Below, one piece after another: positions 7,412-15,319 of a DNA stretch of 42,113 nt (its first letter is position 1; each line of letters opens with the position of its first letter). Made by a program: the position numbers and the translations under genes. The notes beneath the pieces are model-generated. The model did not search any database. It had not been told where the DNA came from and saw nothing but the letters and a program-made list of their open reading frames with translations. This stretch comes from a bacterium (lineage in GTDB: Bacteria; Patescibacteriota; Minisyncoccia; CAIUEV01), in NCBI GenBank assembly GCA_021779915.1, contig JAJXZR010000018.1:1-42113 (forward strand), given 5' to 3'.

Positions 7412-8995
7412 TTAATTCTTCCTCAATATCTCCCCGCTTCTTACCCCCTCAGCAATCTTTCCTTCCGCCACCGACACCTTTCCATTTACAATCACGTATT
7501 CTACCCCTTTGGAAAATTTATAAGGATGGTTTTGTGTGGATTTATCTTCAATTTCATCGTAATCAAAAACCTGTACATCGGCTTTATATCCCTCTTTTAT
7601 CTCTCCCCGCAAAGATATGCCCAGTTTTCTTGCCGGGAGACCGCTCATTTTGTAAACGGCTTTTTCGATCGACATCAATTTCTTCTCTCGGGTGTAATGG
7701 CCGAGCATTCGTGAAAAAGCCCCAAAAGAACGAGGATGAACCAGGTTTCCGCTTTCAATTTCCTGGAGCCCATACCCCTCGCCATTAGAGCTGATAATTG
7801 AATGGTTATCCTCGATTGCTTTTCTAACATTTCTTTCACTAAGCAATTTCGCAAAAACAGTCGCTTGATCTTCGCTGGCAATGATTAAATCTAGCACTGT
7901 TTCGGAAGGAGATATGCCCCTGGATTTAGCTATTTCTTCAATTTTTCTCTTAACAATAAACTTGGAAAAGGGGCAAGAGGCAATTATAATTTTTCCATAA
8001 TTCAACGATCCCTTTTCCATTTCAATTACCGCTTTTCGCTTAAATCTCTTGTTTTTTAATTTTGCTAGCAAGTCTTGCTTGCCTCCTTCTGTTAACCAAT
8101 CGGGTAAAAGGGTGTAAAGAACAGGACCGCTAAAAGCATAAGGGTAAACATCGAAATTAATATTCGCTCCTTCGTCGCAAGCTTTGTCAATCATATCAAG
8201 CGCTCTTTCAAAAAAATGCCAGGATCCTTTTCCTAGAGCCTTTAAATGAGATATTTGGAGGTTTACTCCCGTTTTTTTTGCAACATCTACAACTTCCTTG
8301 ATCGAACTGATTAATTTTTCTCCTTCATTTCTCAAATGAACTGCTAGCAACCCTCCAGAAATACTGACGGCTTCACCCAACGCTTCAACTTCTTTTTTGG
8401 CAGATCCCCTGGCATGGGAATAGGCAAACCCAGCTGAAACCCCAAAAGCCCCTTCGGACATTCCTCTAGAAACTTCTTGCAAGAGCAACTCCAACTCTTT
8501 TTCTTTTAACGATCTTTGCTTTTCGTCCAAAATTCCTCTTCGAATAGTGGCATGTCCCACTAACGTTCCAAAATTAAGCTTGAAGGAAGTATTGTCTTCC
8601 AAATATTCAAGAAATTCTTTCACTCGATCCCAATCAATTTGAACATTCTTAAGACTTACCCATTTCTGAAGAGACTTAATACTGCCTTCACCTAAAATCG
8701 GAGCAAGAGAAGACCCACAATTTCCTCCTATAATTGTAGTAACTCCCTGGGTAATCAGGCTTTCCTGCATTGGATAACGAAACAAAGTGCAATGCGTGTC
8801 AGAATGGTTATTTATATCAACAAATCCGGGAGCAACCATCTTTCCTTTGGCATCGATATCCACTCCGGCAATCTCCTCTTCCAAATCGCCCACAGTCAAA
8901 ATTTCTCCTTCTTTGATTCCCACATCCGCCTTGTAAGGTGGTCTCGTCCCCGTTCCGTCGACCACCAACCCATTTCGAATGACGATGTCTAACAT
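7412..8995 (-). CDS. Amidohydrolase of the N-acyl-D-amino-acid deacylase family, altered active site
   Basis: The family hydrolyses N-acyl-D-amino acids with a TIM-barrel metallohydrolase fold. The 527-aa length and end-to-end pattern fit: IRNGLVVDGTG at the N-terminus, GNCGSS with Cys93, His220 in LAVHLRNEG, His250 in ISHLKALG, and HPRSFGAFSRMLGHY (420-434). Cys and these two His form the main zinc site in Alcaligenes D-aminoacylase. Two usual residues differ. The first His of the HxH motif is Asn62 (VDINNHSD), and the Asp of the late SDG motif is Asn404 (ISSNGEG). The second change removes the usual catalytic base, so activity may be lost or changed. A role in recycling D-amino-acid wall fragments is only a guess. 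Confidence 0.75.
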   Translation of the reverse strand: MLDIVIRNGLVVDGTGTRPPYKADVGIKEGEILTVGDLEEEIAGVDIDAKGKMVAPGFVDINNHSDTHCTLFRYPMQESLITQGVTTIIGGNCGSSLAPILGEGSIKSLQKWVSLKNVQIDWDRVKEFLEYLEDNTSFKLNFGTLVGHATIRRGILDEKQRSLKEKELELLLQEVSRGMSEGAFGVSAGFAYSHARGSAKKEVEALGEAVSISGGLLAVHLRNEGEKLISSIKEVVDVAKKTGVNLQISHLKALGKGSWHFFERALDMIDKACDEGANINFDVYPYAFSGPVLYTLLPDWLTEGGKQDLLAKLKNKRFKRKAVIEMEKGSLNYGKIIIASCPFSKFIVKRKIEEIAKSRGISPSETVLDLIIASEDQATVFAKLLSERNVRKAIEDNHSIISSNGEGYGLQEIESGNLVHPRSFGAFSRMLGHYTREKKLMSIEKAVYKMSGLPARKLGISLRGEIKEGYKADVQVFDYDEIEDKSTQNHPYKFSKGVEYVIVNGKVSVAEGKIAEGVRSGEILRKN

Positions 8996-9047
8996 TTTGT
9001 TTTTATTTTAAATATAATTTTCAATTTCTAAATATATTCACACTACT

Positions 9048-9188
9048 GTGTCATCCCGGGCTTGAACCGGGATCCAGTTAGACTAATAGAACATTATTTT
9101 TGTGAGTACTGATAGAAAACTCAACACAATAATATTTTATCAGACTAAGACTACCCTCCTAGATCCCGGCTCGGAGGCCGGGATGACA
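9048..9188. repeat. A3: short-form family A element
   Basis: The left end gtgtcatcccgggcttgaac and right end ggctcggaggccgggatgac are each self-complementary but use different inner sequences. The interior ttagactaatagaacatt pairs with aatattttatcagactaa. It lies between hisS and the upstream end of the amidohydrolase gene. Confidence 0.8.
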
Positions 9189-9218
9189 AGTAAATATAAT
9201 TTTTATTTATTAAGTTAA

Positions 9219-10589
9219 TTAGGAATTGGATAAATTAGAAATTTTCTCGGCTTCTTCTTCCTTCTTTTTGTCTTCTAAAAATTTAACTAATTTGTCCTGT
9301 TCGATAATGTGTTGCACTCCCGAAACCTGATCTCGAATAATCACCGTGTCTTCAATCGCTTCCTTGTATCCAATAAGAAGCACCCAACGAATTTTTTCTT
9401 GTTTAGCGATTCTAAGCTGAGTTCTAAGACTAGTCTTGGTAAAGGCCTCTTTAACATAATAACCGGCTTCCCAAAGTTTTTCAAAAAGCTGAAGAGCCTT
9501 GTGACGCGACTTATCTCCTAATTGGGCGAGAAAAACAAACGGCTTCTCAGACTTTTTCTTTTTCTTTTTTAATAATTCAGCTACCACTCTATCCATTCCC
9601 AGAGCAAAACCAACGGCCGGAGTAAATTTGCCCCCAAACTCCTCAACCAAATGGTCATATCTGCCACCACCCCCCAAGGCATTCTGTCTTCTTACCTCAT
9701 CTCCTTCTCTCCAAAACTCAAAGACTGTGTGTGTGTAGTAATCTAATCCCCGTACAAGCCGAGTGTTGATTCTATAGGGAATCTGAAGAGCATCAAGATA
9801 TTCTTGAACTTCTTTAAAATGTTTATTGCAGGCTTTACAGAGATTATCCATAATTAAAGGCGCATCTTTCAATTCTTCCTGGCAACTTTCTTCCTTACAA
9901 TCAAAAACCCGAAGGGGATTTTTCTTAGCTCTTATCTGACAATTTTCACACAATTTGGGTTTGACTCTGGCAAAATATCTTTTCAGCTGTTTATAAAATT
10001 CCCTTTGGCAATCCCGGCAACCCAAGGAATTGATTTCTAAAACTATATTCTCCAGTTCCAGTTTTCGAAAAATATAAAACGCAATTTGAATAAGCTGAGC
10101 CTCAGCAATAGGATACTCCACGCCAATCATTTCAAAATCCAACTGATGGGACTCCCGATACCTGCCTTCTTGCGGTCTTTCGTAACGAAAGATACTTCCC
10201 ATTGTGTAAAGCTTTACCGGATGTCTTAAACTCTGCATCCCATCTTCAAGATAAGCTCTGACGATTCCGGGTGTAATCTCCGGCCGAAGAGTAACTTTGT
10301 CTTCTCCTTGAGTAACAAAATTATACATTTCTTTATTGAGCACCCCGACTCCGTCATCGTTTGTTACTTTTTGAAAAAGGGAACTGTGCTCTAAAATAGG
10401 TGTTTCCAGATAGTTAAAATCAAACATTTTTCCCACCTCGTGAATCATTTGAGTAAATTTGACCCATTCTTCCGCTTCATTTTTGCAAATATCCCTCATC
10501 CCTCTAAGTGTTTGCAAGGAAAAATGTTCGCTCTGTCTTTTTTTAACAACTTCTTCCGCTTGTCTCTGACGCAATTTTCTTCGGCCCAT
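9219..10589 (-). CDS. hisS: Histidyl-tRNA synthetase
   Basis: Charges tRNA-His. Class II motifs are clear: motif 2 FRYERPQEGRYRESHQ at 134-149, the HisRS signature LVRGLDYYTHTVFEF, and motif 3 AVGFALGMDRVV. A cysteine-rich insertion (LGCRDC, LCENC, FDCKEESC, LCKAC) is present, as in the HisRS subgroup with a putative zinc-binding insertion. An anticodon-binding domain forms the last 100 residues. The 456-aa length is normal. The start codon lies only about 5 bases from the end of the giant-hairpin element C4, so a strong RNA structure may sit directly upstream of the start. Confidence 0.95.
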   Translation of the reverse strand: MGRRKLRQRQAEEVVKKRQSEHFSLQTLRGMRDICKNEAEEWVKFTQMIHEVGKMFDFNYLETPILEHSSLFQKVTNDDGVGVLNKEMYNFVTQGEDKVTLRPEITPGIVRAYLEDGMQSLRHPVKLYTMGSIFRYERPQEGRYRESHQLDFEMIGVEYPIAEAQLIQIAFYIFRKLELENIVLEINSLGCRDCQREFYKQLKRYFARVKPKLCENCQIRAKKNPLRVFDCKEESCQEELKDAPLIMDNLCKACNKHFKEVQEYLDALQIPYRINTRLVRGLDYYTHTVFEFWREGDEVRRQNALGGGGRYDHLVEEFGGKFTPAVGFALGMDRVVAELLKKKKKKSEKPFVFLAQLGDKSRHKALQLFEKLWEAGYYVKEAFTKTSLRTQLRIAKQEKIRWVLLIGYKEAIEDTVIIRDQVSGVQHIIEQDKLVKFLEDKKKEEEAEKISNLSNS

Positions 10590-10594
10590 AATAT

Positions 10595-10753
10595 TAGTTT
10601 ATCAAGTTATAAAGTTTGTAAAGTTATAAAGTAAATCACCTCATACGCATTAGCTATTATCCAGGATTCGGATAGTTTTATTTTCAAACTATGATTTTCT
10701 TGTAGGAAATCCCTTAGTTTGAAAATAAAACCATCCGAATCCTGGATAATAGC
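10595..10753. repeat. C4: family C element with a giant 39-bp hairpin
   Basis: A 9-mer arm (tagtttatcaagttataaag...) is followed by arms 10653-10691 and 10715-10753, which pair over 39 bp with one G-T-type mismatch. The 23-nt loop is tgattttcttgtaggaaatc plus cct and can itself form a small hairpin. The matching outer 9-mer arm on the frr side is missing. The architecture matches C5 while the stem sequence is unrelated. Confidence 0.9.
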
Positions 10754-10782
10754 GGTGGAAACGGACTCAATAAAATTAAGTT

Positions 10783-11340
10783 CTATATCTTTATAATCTC
10801 TTCTTCCTTCCTATCTGCAATTTCGGTTAGTTCATTATTATACTTGTCCACGATTTTTTGCAAATCTTCTTTAGCTTTAAATTTATCATCCTCGGAAATT
10901 TTCTTCTCTTCTTCCATCTTTTTTATGTCATCCCAAACCTCTTCTCGCATCTGTTTAATGGAAATTTTTGATTTCTCTTTCTCTTTGTTCAGAAGTTTGA
11001 CTAATTCCATTCTTCTTTCTTCCGTCATCGCAGGTAGGGTTATTCTTATGGATTCTCCGTCATTCTGGGGATTAACTTTGAGATCCGACTCACCAATTGC
11101 CTTATCTATACTGACAAGATCATCTTTATTCCAAGGTGAAATCACAATCATTCGCGGTTCCGGAATGTTAATAGAAGCTATCTGTTTAATCGGCGATTTA
11201 CTCCCGTAATAATCAACCATAATGTTTTCCACCAAAACTGGCGTCGCTCGCCCAGTATGGAATTTCTTAATCTCTTCCTTGAAAACGGCCACTGATTTTT
11301 GCATACTGGTTTCGAGATTTTTGAGAAGGGGTTGATACAT
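10783..11340 (-). CDS. frr: Ribosome recycling factor
   Basis: Splits post-termination ribosomes together with EF-G. The 185-aa length is exactly typical. The conserved stretches FHTGRATPVLVENIMVDYYG, IASINIPEPRMIVISPW and LPAMTEERRMELVKLL are all present, with the C-terminal coiled helix last. It is flanked by family C elements on both sides (C2 upstream, C4 downstream). The usual tsf-pyrH neighbours are absent. Confidence 0.95.
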   Translation of the reverse strand: MYQPLLKNLETSMQKSVAVFKEEIKKFHTGRATPVLVENIMVDYYGSKSPIKQIASINIPEPRMIVISPWNKDDLVSIDKAIGESDLKVNPQNDGESIRITLPAMTEERRMELVKLLNKEKEKSKISIKQMREEVWDDIKKMEEEKKISEDDKFKAKEDLQKIVDKYNNELTEIADRKEEEIIKI

Positions 11341-11352
11341 AAACGAGTTTTT

Positions 11353-11473
11353 AAAGTTAGAAAGTTTATAAAGTTTATAAAGTTAAAAAAAGAATTTTCC
11401 TATAAGATTTCTTTATGAACTTTATGAACTTTATGAACTTTATGAACTTTATGAACTTTATGAACTTTATGAA
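11353..11473. repeat. C2: 9-bp repeat hairpin, right arm of seven perfect copies
   Basis: The left arm is about 3.5 loose copies (aaagtttataaagtttataa). The right arm is seven perfect copies of ctttatgaa (11411-11473). The arms can pair in several 9-nt registers. The array abuts the stop codon of the M50 protease gene, just as C1 abuts ftsE. Confidence 0.85.
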
Positions 11474-12127
11474 CTAATATATTATCCCGTGCAACGCATC
11501 GGCCAAACCGTAAAAAAGAAGCGTAATGGAATCAATTAGACCAAAAAAAATACCGCCGTTTAACTGAGTTAGGAAAAACAGCAACAAGATTATCGGACCA
11601 TAACTTTCAAGATTTCTTTTAAAATTTTCATAAGAAGGAGGCAATAAATCAAAAAGTATTTTGGATCCATCTAGTGGAGGAATAGGAATTAAATTAAAAA
11701 CCCCCAAAAGCACGCTGAATCTTATGATTGTTAGCAATAAAGTATTAAGGTTAAAAACTCCGAAAGTTCGAAGGGATTCCGGCAAAAGGGCAGATATAAC
11801 AGCTAAAATCAAGGCCAAAAGAAGATTGGAAAGAGGTCCCGCCAAGCTGACAATCGTCTCTCCGTAACGATGTTTAAGATTGAAAGGATTGACTGGAACC
11901 GGCTTCCCCCAACCGATTCCTGCAATAAGAAGCAAAATCGTGCCGAACAAATCCAAATGAGCTATTGGATTTAAAGTCATTCTTCCTTCGTATTTAGCAG
12001 TCGGATCGCCTAGTTTATAAGCGGCATAAGCATGGGCAAATTCGTGAATCGGCAGAATAATACCGATTATTATCAGTATTACAATCAAGTGAGGCAGAAA
12101 CAAGTCGGGCTGGAATATTTGAAACAT
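11474..12127 (-). CDS. Site-2 protease family membrane metalloprotease (M50)
   Basis: Intramembrane zinc protease with several transmembrane segments. The zinc motif HEFAH is at 28-32 and the third ligand region NLIPIPPLDGSKIL at 145-158 (Asp153). The NPIAHLDLFGTILL and GWGKPVPVNP stretches are typical of the compact S2P/SpoIVFB-like type without a PDZ domain. The 217-aa length suits this subgroup. The substrate is unknown. It is followed by element C2 and preceded by A4. Confidence 0.88.
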   Translation of the reverse strand: MFQIFQPDLFLPHLIVILIIIGIILPIHEFAHAYAAYKLGDPTAKYEGRMTLNPIAHLDLFGTILLLIAGIGWGKPVPVNPFNLKHRYGETIVSLAGPLSNLLLALILAVISALLPESLRTFGVFNLNTLLLTIIRFSVLLGVFNLIPIPPLDGSKILFDLLPPSYENFKRNLESYGPIILLLFFLTQLNGGIFFGLIDSITLLFYGLADALHGIIY

Positions 12128-12220
12128 TGATATAATTATATTTATTACTCTGTTCGTTTTTACAAATTCAGATTAACTCAAAAGGGAAGGAAAGTCAAAG
12201 AAAAGAAAAATACAGTTATA

Positions 12221-12359
12221 TGTCATCCCGGGCTTGAACCGGGATCCAGTTAGACTAATTGAATGTTATTTTGATGTGTATTTTAAAAAACGGAACAAAA
12301 AAGCATTTCAAGAGAATAAGAATATTCTTTTGGATCCCGGCTCGGAGGCCGGGATGACA
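12221..12359. repeat. A4: short-form family A element
   Basis: The left end tgtcatcccgggcttgaacc and right end ggctcggaggccgggatgac are the same pairing of end types as A3. The interior begins ttagactaattgaatgttat; its complement near the right end has decayed. It lies between the LysM/CHAP gene and the M50 gene. Confidence 0.8.
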
Positions 12360-12374
12360 CACTTACTTCAAAAA

Positions 12375-13463
12375 TTAATAAATAAATCCTCTAATAAACC
12401 CTGATTTATAGCTAATCGTCCGCTTGCTGACCACTCCAAAGCCTCGATAATTCATCTCAGAAATAGTCATCATTTCTCCTTTTACGCTTTCAACGATGGC
12501 AACATGTCCATACCCACTTTCTCCCGAAACCATTATAGCTCCTGGTCTGGGGACTCTTCCAGTGCTAGCTCCAAAAGCCTTGGCATGATAAAGCCAGGTT
12601 CCAGCATTTCCTCCCCAAGGAACATGCCTTCTGGAGGCAACGTACCAAGTACACCAACCCCAAGGGAATTGATGGGCGGAACTGGAATAATATTGTTTGT
12701 TAAACTGTCTGGTCGGAGTTTGAGTGGTTGTCGTGCCGGTCGTTCCTGCGCCTGTAGTTCCAGAAGCCACTCGAGTGGAAACCTGGGGCTCATCAATAGA
12801 GCCATCGGGAATTACAATTTTGTCGCCTTCTTTCAGCTCCCCATTGGCTGGAAGATCGTTGAAGGCGATAATTTCACTCACTTTTGCATTATATTTTTTC
12901 GCTACGGATTCAATCGTATCTCCTGATTTAACTGTGTGAGTTACCCCGGTAACCGGTAAAATAAACAATTGGTCTCCTGGATGGATCATGTCTGCATTAT
13001 TAAGATCGTTGGCCCACAAAATGGTGTTGGAGGTAATATTATACTTCTGGGCAATTGAACCCAGCGTATCTCCGTCTTGCACTACATACAAATAAACGTC
13101 TTGCCCCGAATCGACAAATTCTTCCGGAGTAGGATTGGTAATCCCCATAACTGCTTGATTAACCACTGTGGCTTTCTCTCCCTCTTTTTTTAGCCTTGCC
13201 ATCTCTTCAGGCGAGATTGCTTGGGAAGCATCAGCTATCGGAGCAAGAGCCAGGGAATGAAAAACTGTTGAAGGTTCATAGTAAGTGTCTGAAAGCATAA
13301 CAGAATCATCTTGGGGATTTTCCCAATTCAAAAAGCTATAGGGATATTTGCTAGTAAGATTAGTTCCTGCCACAGCCAAAGCACACAAAACAACAACTAC
13401 CCGAGTGACTTGAACTCGGCTCCAATCCGCTCTTTTGCGAATATATGGACCAACAAATACCAC
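12375..13463 (-). CDS. LysM-LysM-CHAP peptidoglycan-binding amidase/peptidase
   Basis: Exported wall enzyme. After a basic stretch comes one membrane segment (about residues 18-35). Two LysM domains lie at about 125-169 (YVVQDGDTLGSIAQKYN) and 175-219 (HTVKSGDTIESVAKKYN). A Thr/Gly-rich linker precedes a CHAP domain at 260-360 with Cys271 (WGWCTWYVA) and His320 (GYGHVAIVE). It should bind glycan and cleave stem peptides or the amide bond. The start shown is an internal-looking GTG. The same frame stays open for 57 further codons, and about 43 of these read as a charged protein sequence (NQEEQQKLEGEEKRAK...) with no ATG, GTG or TTG, so the true start may be ATT/ATC near 13592-13598. Confidence 0.85.
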   Translation of the reverse strand: MVFVGPYIRKRADWSRVQVTRVVVVLCALAVAGTNLTSKYPYSFLNWENPQDDSVMLSDTYYEPSTVFHSLALAPIADASQAISPEEMARLKKEGEKATVVNQAVMGITNPTPEEFVDSGQDVYLYVVQDGDTLGSIAQKYNITSNTILWANDLNNADMIHPGDQLFILPVTGVTHTVKSGDTIESVAKKYNAKVSEIIAFNDLPANGELKEGDKIVIPDGSIDEPQVSTRVASGTTGAGTTGTTTTQTPTRQFNKQYYSSSAHQFPWGWCTWYVASRRHVPWGGNAGTWLYHAKAFGASTGRVPRPGAIMVSGESGYGHVAIVESVKGEMMTISEMNYRGFGVVSKRTISYKSGFIRGFIY

Positions 13464-13603
13464 TATTTTTTTTTGAGTTTTCTTGCTCTGTCCGTAAATG
13501 AACCGAATCCAGTCGAATATTTTAGCATAACGATATCTCTTGGCTCTTTTCTCTTCTCCTTCCAGTTTTTGCTGTTCTTCTTGGTTACTAATAACGATAT
13601 TAG

Positions 13604-13735
13604 TTAAAAGTTGAAAGTTAAAAGTTGAAAGTTAAAAGTTGAAAGTTAGGAACTAAATTTTGCTTACATTTTGATTGAATGTCGCCAAAGGCGACTCTAA
13701 AACTTTGCACTTTTAACTTTATACTTTTGACTTAT
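13604..13735. repeat. B2: family B element with one mini-hairpin remaining
   Basis: The left arm has three copies of agttaaaagttgaa-like sequence and the right arm is aactttgcacttttaacttt. The gtcgcc-aaa-ggcgac hairpin (13681-13695) is intact. The other hairpin has decayed to gcttacatttt, but the linker gattgaat remains. It lies directly at the 5' end of the LysM/CHAP gene. Confidence 0.75.
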
Positions 13736-13778
13736 AGACTTGTATCATAGTTTTTTTTCTTGACAAGAGAAGGGGGAA

Positions 13779-14077
13779 TTAATTTCCAATTTCTAATTTC
13801 TAATTTCTAAACAATTTTCAATTTAATAATTCTATAATCTTCAAACAAGGTAAACCTTGAAGTTACGTGTCATCCCCGGCTTATCGACCGGGGATCCAGG
13901 AGGACAATGTTAATCTAATAAAATCTTAATCTGTTTAATTTTTTAACAATACACATTAAAATAATATTCATTAGATTAATAAATTTCTCCTGGATCCTCG
14001 CTTTCGCAAGGATGACACGCCCCTATCGTTTTACTTTGTTTAAAAAATTATAAAATTAAATCATTGAAAATTAGAAA
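13779..14077. repeat. D2: AT-rich inverted arms enclosing a family A element
   Basis: The left arm is aatttccaatttctaatttc (13781 onward) and the right arm gaaaattagaaattattt just before the MscS gene end. A complete family A element (A5) sits between them, so one element appears to have landed inside another. The arms are imperfect. Confidence 0.6.
13866..14019. repeat. A5: short-form family A element nested in D2
   Basis: The left end is cgtgtcatccccggcttatc then gaccggggatcc. The right end ggatcctcgctttcgcaagg then atgacacg is a different self-complementary sequence. Inner arms ttaatctaataaaatctt and aatattcattagattaat pair. Confidence 0.8.
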
Positions 14078-14662
14078 TTATTTCCCTTTCTTCCTAAACA
14101 CCGTCACCGTCTTTACTTCTCCATTTGGAATGGTGTGAATAGCATCTTTCTTCTTGGTAATTAAAATCGTTCTTCGAAGAGTGATTTTTTGGACTTTCCC
14201 ATCAAGACCAGCGATTTTAACATCATCCCCTTCACAGTATTGGCCTTCAAATAAAATAAAAAAACCTCCGATAATATCCTTGATGATTGCTTGAGACCCA
14301 AGACCGATGACTAGTCCAACAATCCCCGCTCCGGTAAGGATGGGACTGATATTGAAATTAAGCTCAGAAAGAACGAATAACAACAAGGAAAAAATAATTA
14401 CAGTTCCACCGATACTGTCAAAAAACAAGATCCATCCTCTTATTTGTTTCTCCCTCTTTTCAGTCTTAATCCCAGGAAGAATGGCATTGACAAAAACTCC
14501 TCTCAAAACGTGTCTTACAAAACGATAAAAGATCCAATAGGCAATAAGTGCAACTAAAACAGCCACAAAAATCCTGACCGTTTGCTCACTAAGAAAATAG
14601 TCGTTTATAATAGCTTGGGTTAAATTGCTATTCATTATTAAATTTGAAATATAAAAATACAT
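14078..14662 (-). CDS. Small-conductance mechanosensitive channel (MscS family)
   Basis: Pressure-release channel. About three membrane segments come first. The pore-helix and beta-domain region is typical: GAGIVGLVIGLGSQAIIKDIIGGFFILFE, then FEGQYCEGDDVKI and HTIPNGEV. At 194 aa it is a minimal version that stops soon after the beta domain and lacks the large alpha-beta vestibule of E. coli MscS (286 aa). ATG at 14635 is an equally plausible start (MNSNLTQ). It is divergent from the YdjM-like gene, with about 48 bases between starts. Confidence 0.88.
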   Translation of the reverse strand: MYFYISNLIMNSNLTQAIINDYFLSEQTVRIFVAVLVALIAYWIFYRFVRHVLRGVFVNAILPGIKTEKREKQIRGWILFFDSIGGTVIIFSLLLFVLSELNFNISPILTGAGIVGLVIGLGSQAIIKDIIGGFFILFEGQYCEGDDVKIAGLDGKVQKITLRRTILITKKKDAIHTIPNGEVKTVTVFRKKGK

Positions 14663-14710
14663 AGTGATTATAAAATTAGAATTTGAAATTTGAAATTAAT
14701 CTTAATTCCC

Positions 14711-15181
14711 ATGATTCTCGCTACTCACTTTATAGTCGGTGCCTCAGTCGCAAGCTTAACCGCGTCTCCCGAACTGCTCGTTTTCACACCGCTCGTTTCC
14801 CATTTTGTATTGGACAGCTTGCCTCACTGGGAATACATTGATTCGTTGGCAGACCTTAAAAAAAATAAAATAACAGTCACCCTCGACCTTTTAATCGGCC
14901 CTCTCCTGATTTTTGCTTTTACCTATTCAAACGCAATACCAAACACAAAAATTGCTTGGATTCTTTTTGGAGGATTGATGGGGGTGTTACCAGATGGAAT
15001 AGTTTTTATTGAGTATTTTCTCTTCCCTAAATCCATTTTCCTTAAAAAATTTGAATCTTTTCACCGATTTTTCCATTCGGAGAAAAAATTAAAAATCGGA
15101 GTGGGACTTCCATTACAAGTTCTAATTATTTTCCTTGCGATATTGATTATTATAGTTGCAAAAACTGTTGAAATGAGGTAA
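14711..15181 (+). CDS. Predicted membrane-bound metal-dependent hydrolase-like protein (YdjM/DUF457-like)
   Basis: A polytopic protein of about 156 aa, using the ATG at 14711; the longer ORF begins with a TTG in AT-rich repeat-like sequence. The His/Asp pattern ATHFIVGAS ... SHFVLDSLPHWEY ... LMGVLPD ... FHRFFHSEKK resembles the YdjM-type family, in which the conserved His and Asp are predicted metal ligands. The biochemical role of this family is unclear. It is followed by repeat B3 and a MurF-like gene. Confidence 0.6.
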   Translation: MILATHFIVGASVASLTASPELLVFTPLVSHFVLDSLPHWEYIDSLADLKKNKITVTLDLLIGPLLIFAFTYSNAIPNTKIAWILFGGLMGVLPDGIVFIEYFLFPKSIFLKKFESFHRFFHSEKKLKIGVGLPLQVLIIFLAILIIIVAKTVEMR

Positions 15182-15191
15182 ACACTTAATA

Positions 15192-15319
15192 AATGAAAAA
15201 TGTAAAAATCAAAATGGAAAATTATGGAGTCGCTTTGCGACAATCAATTAAATGTCTCCTATGGAGACACCTTAATTTTTCATTTTGATTTTTCCATTTT
15301 TCATTTTTTTCCATTTTTC
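15192..15319. repeat. B3: family B element upstream of the MurF-like gene
   Basis: The outer arms gtaaaaatcaaaatggaaaa and ttttcattttgatttttcca pair. The inner hairpins are gtcgc-ttt-gcgac (15229-15241) and gtctcc-tat-ggagac (15254-15268), joined by aatcaattaaat. The element ends right at the next start codon, which explains why the ORF track extends that gene through it. Confidence 0.85.

Noticed and set aside
7066-7788. 240-aa plus-strand ORF
   Set aside because: It runs antisense through the polyprenyl synthase start, element E and the amidohydrolase end. The composition is low-complexity and both minus-strand genes are clear.
14-11473. CRISPR array
   Set aside because: The tandem 9-bp arrays at 14-76 and 11411-11473 have no spacers, and no cas gene is present.
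13741-13770. Promoter for the LysM/CHAP gene (TTGTCA ... TATGAT on the minus strand)
   Set aside because: The spacing between the boxes is only 11 bases, too short for a sigma70-type promoter.
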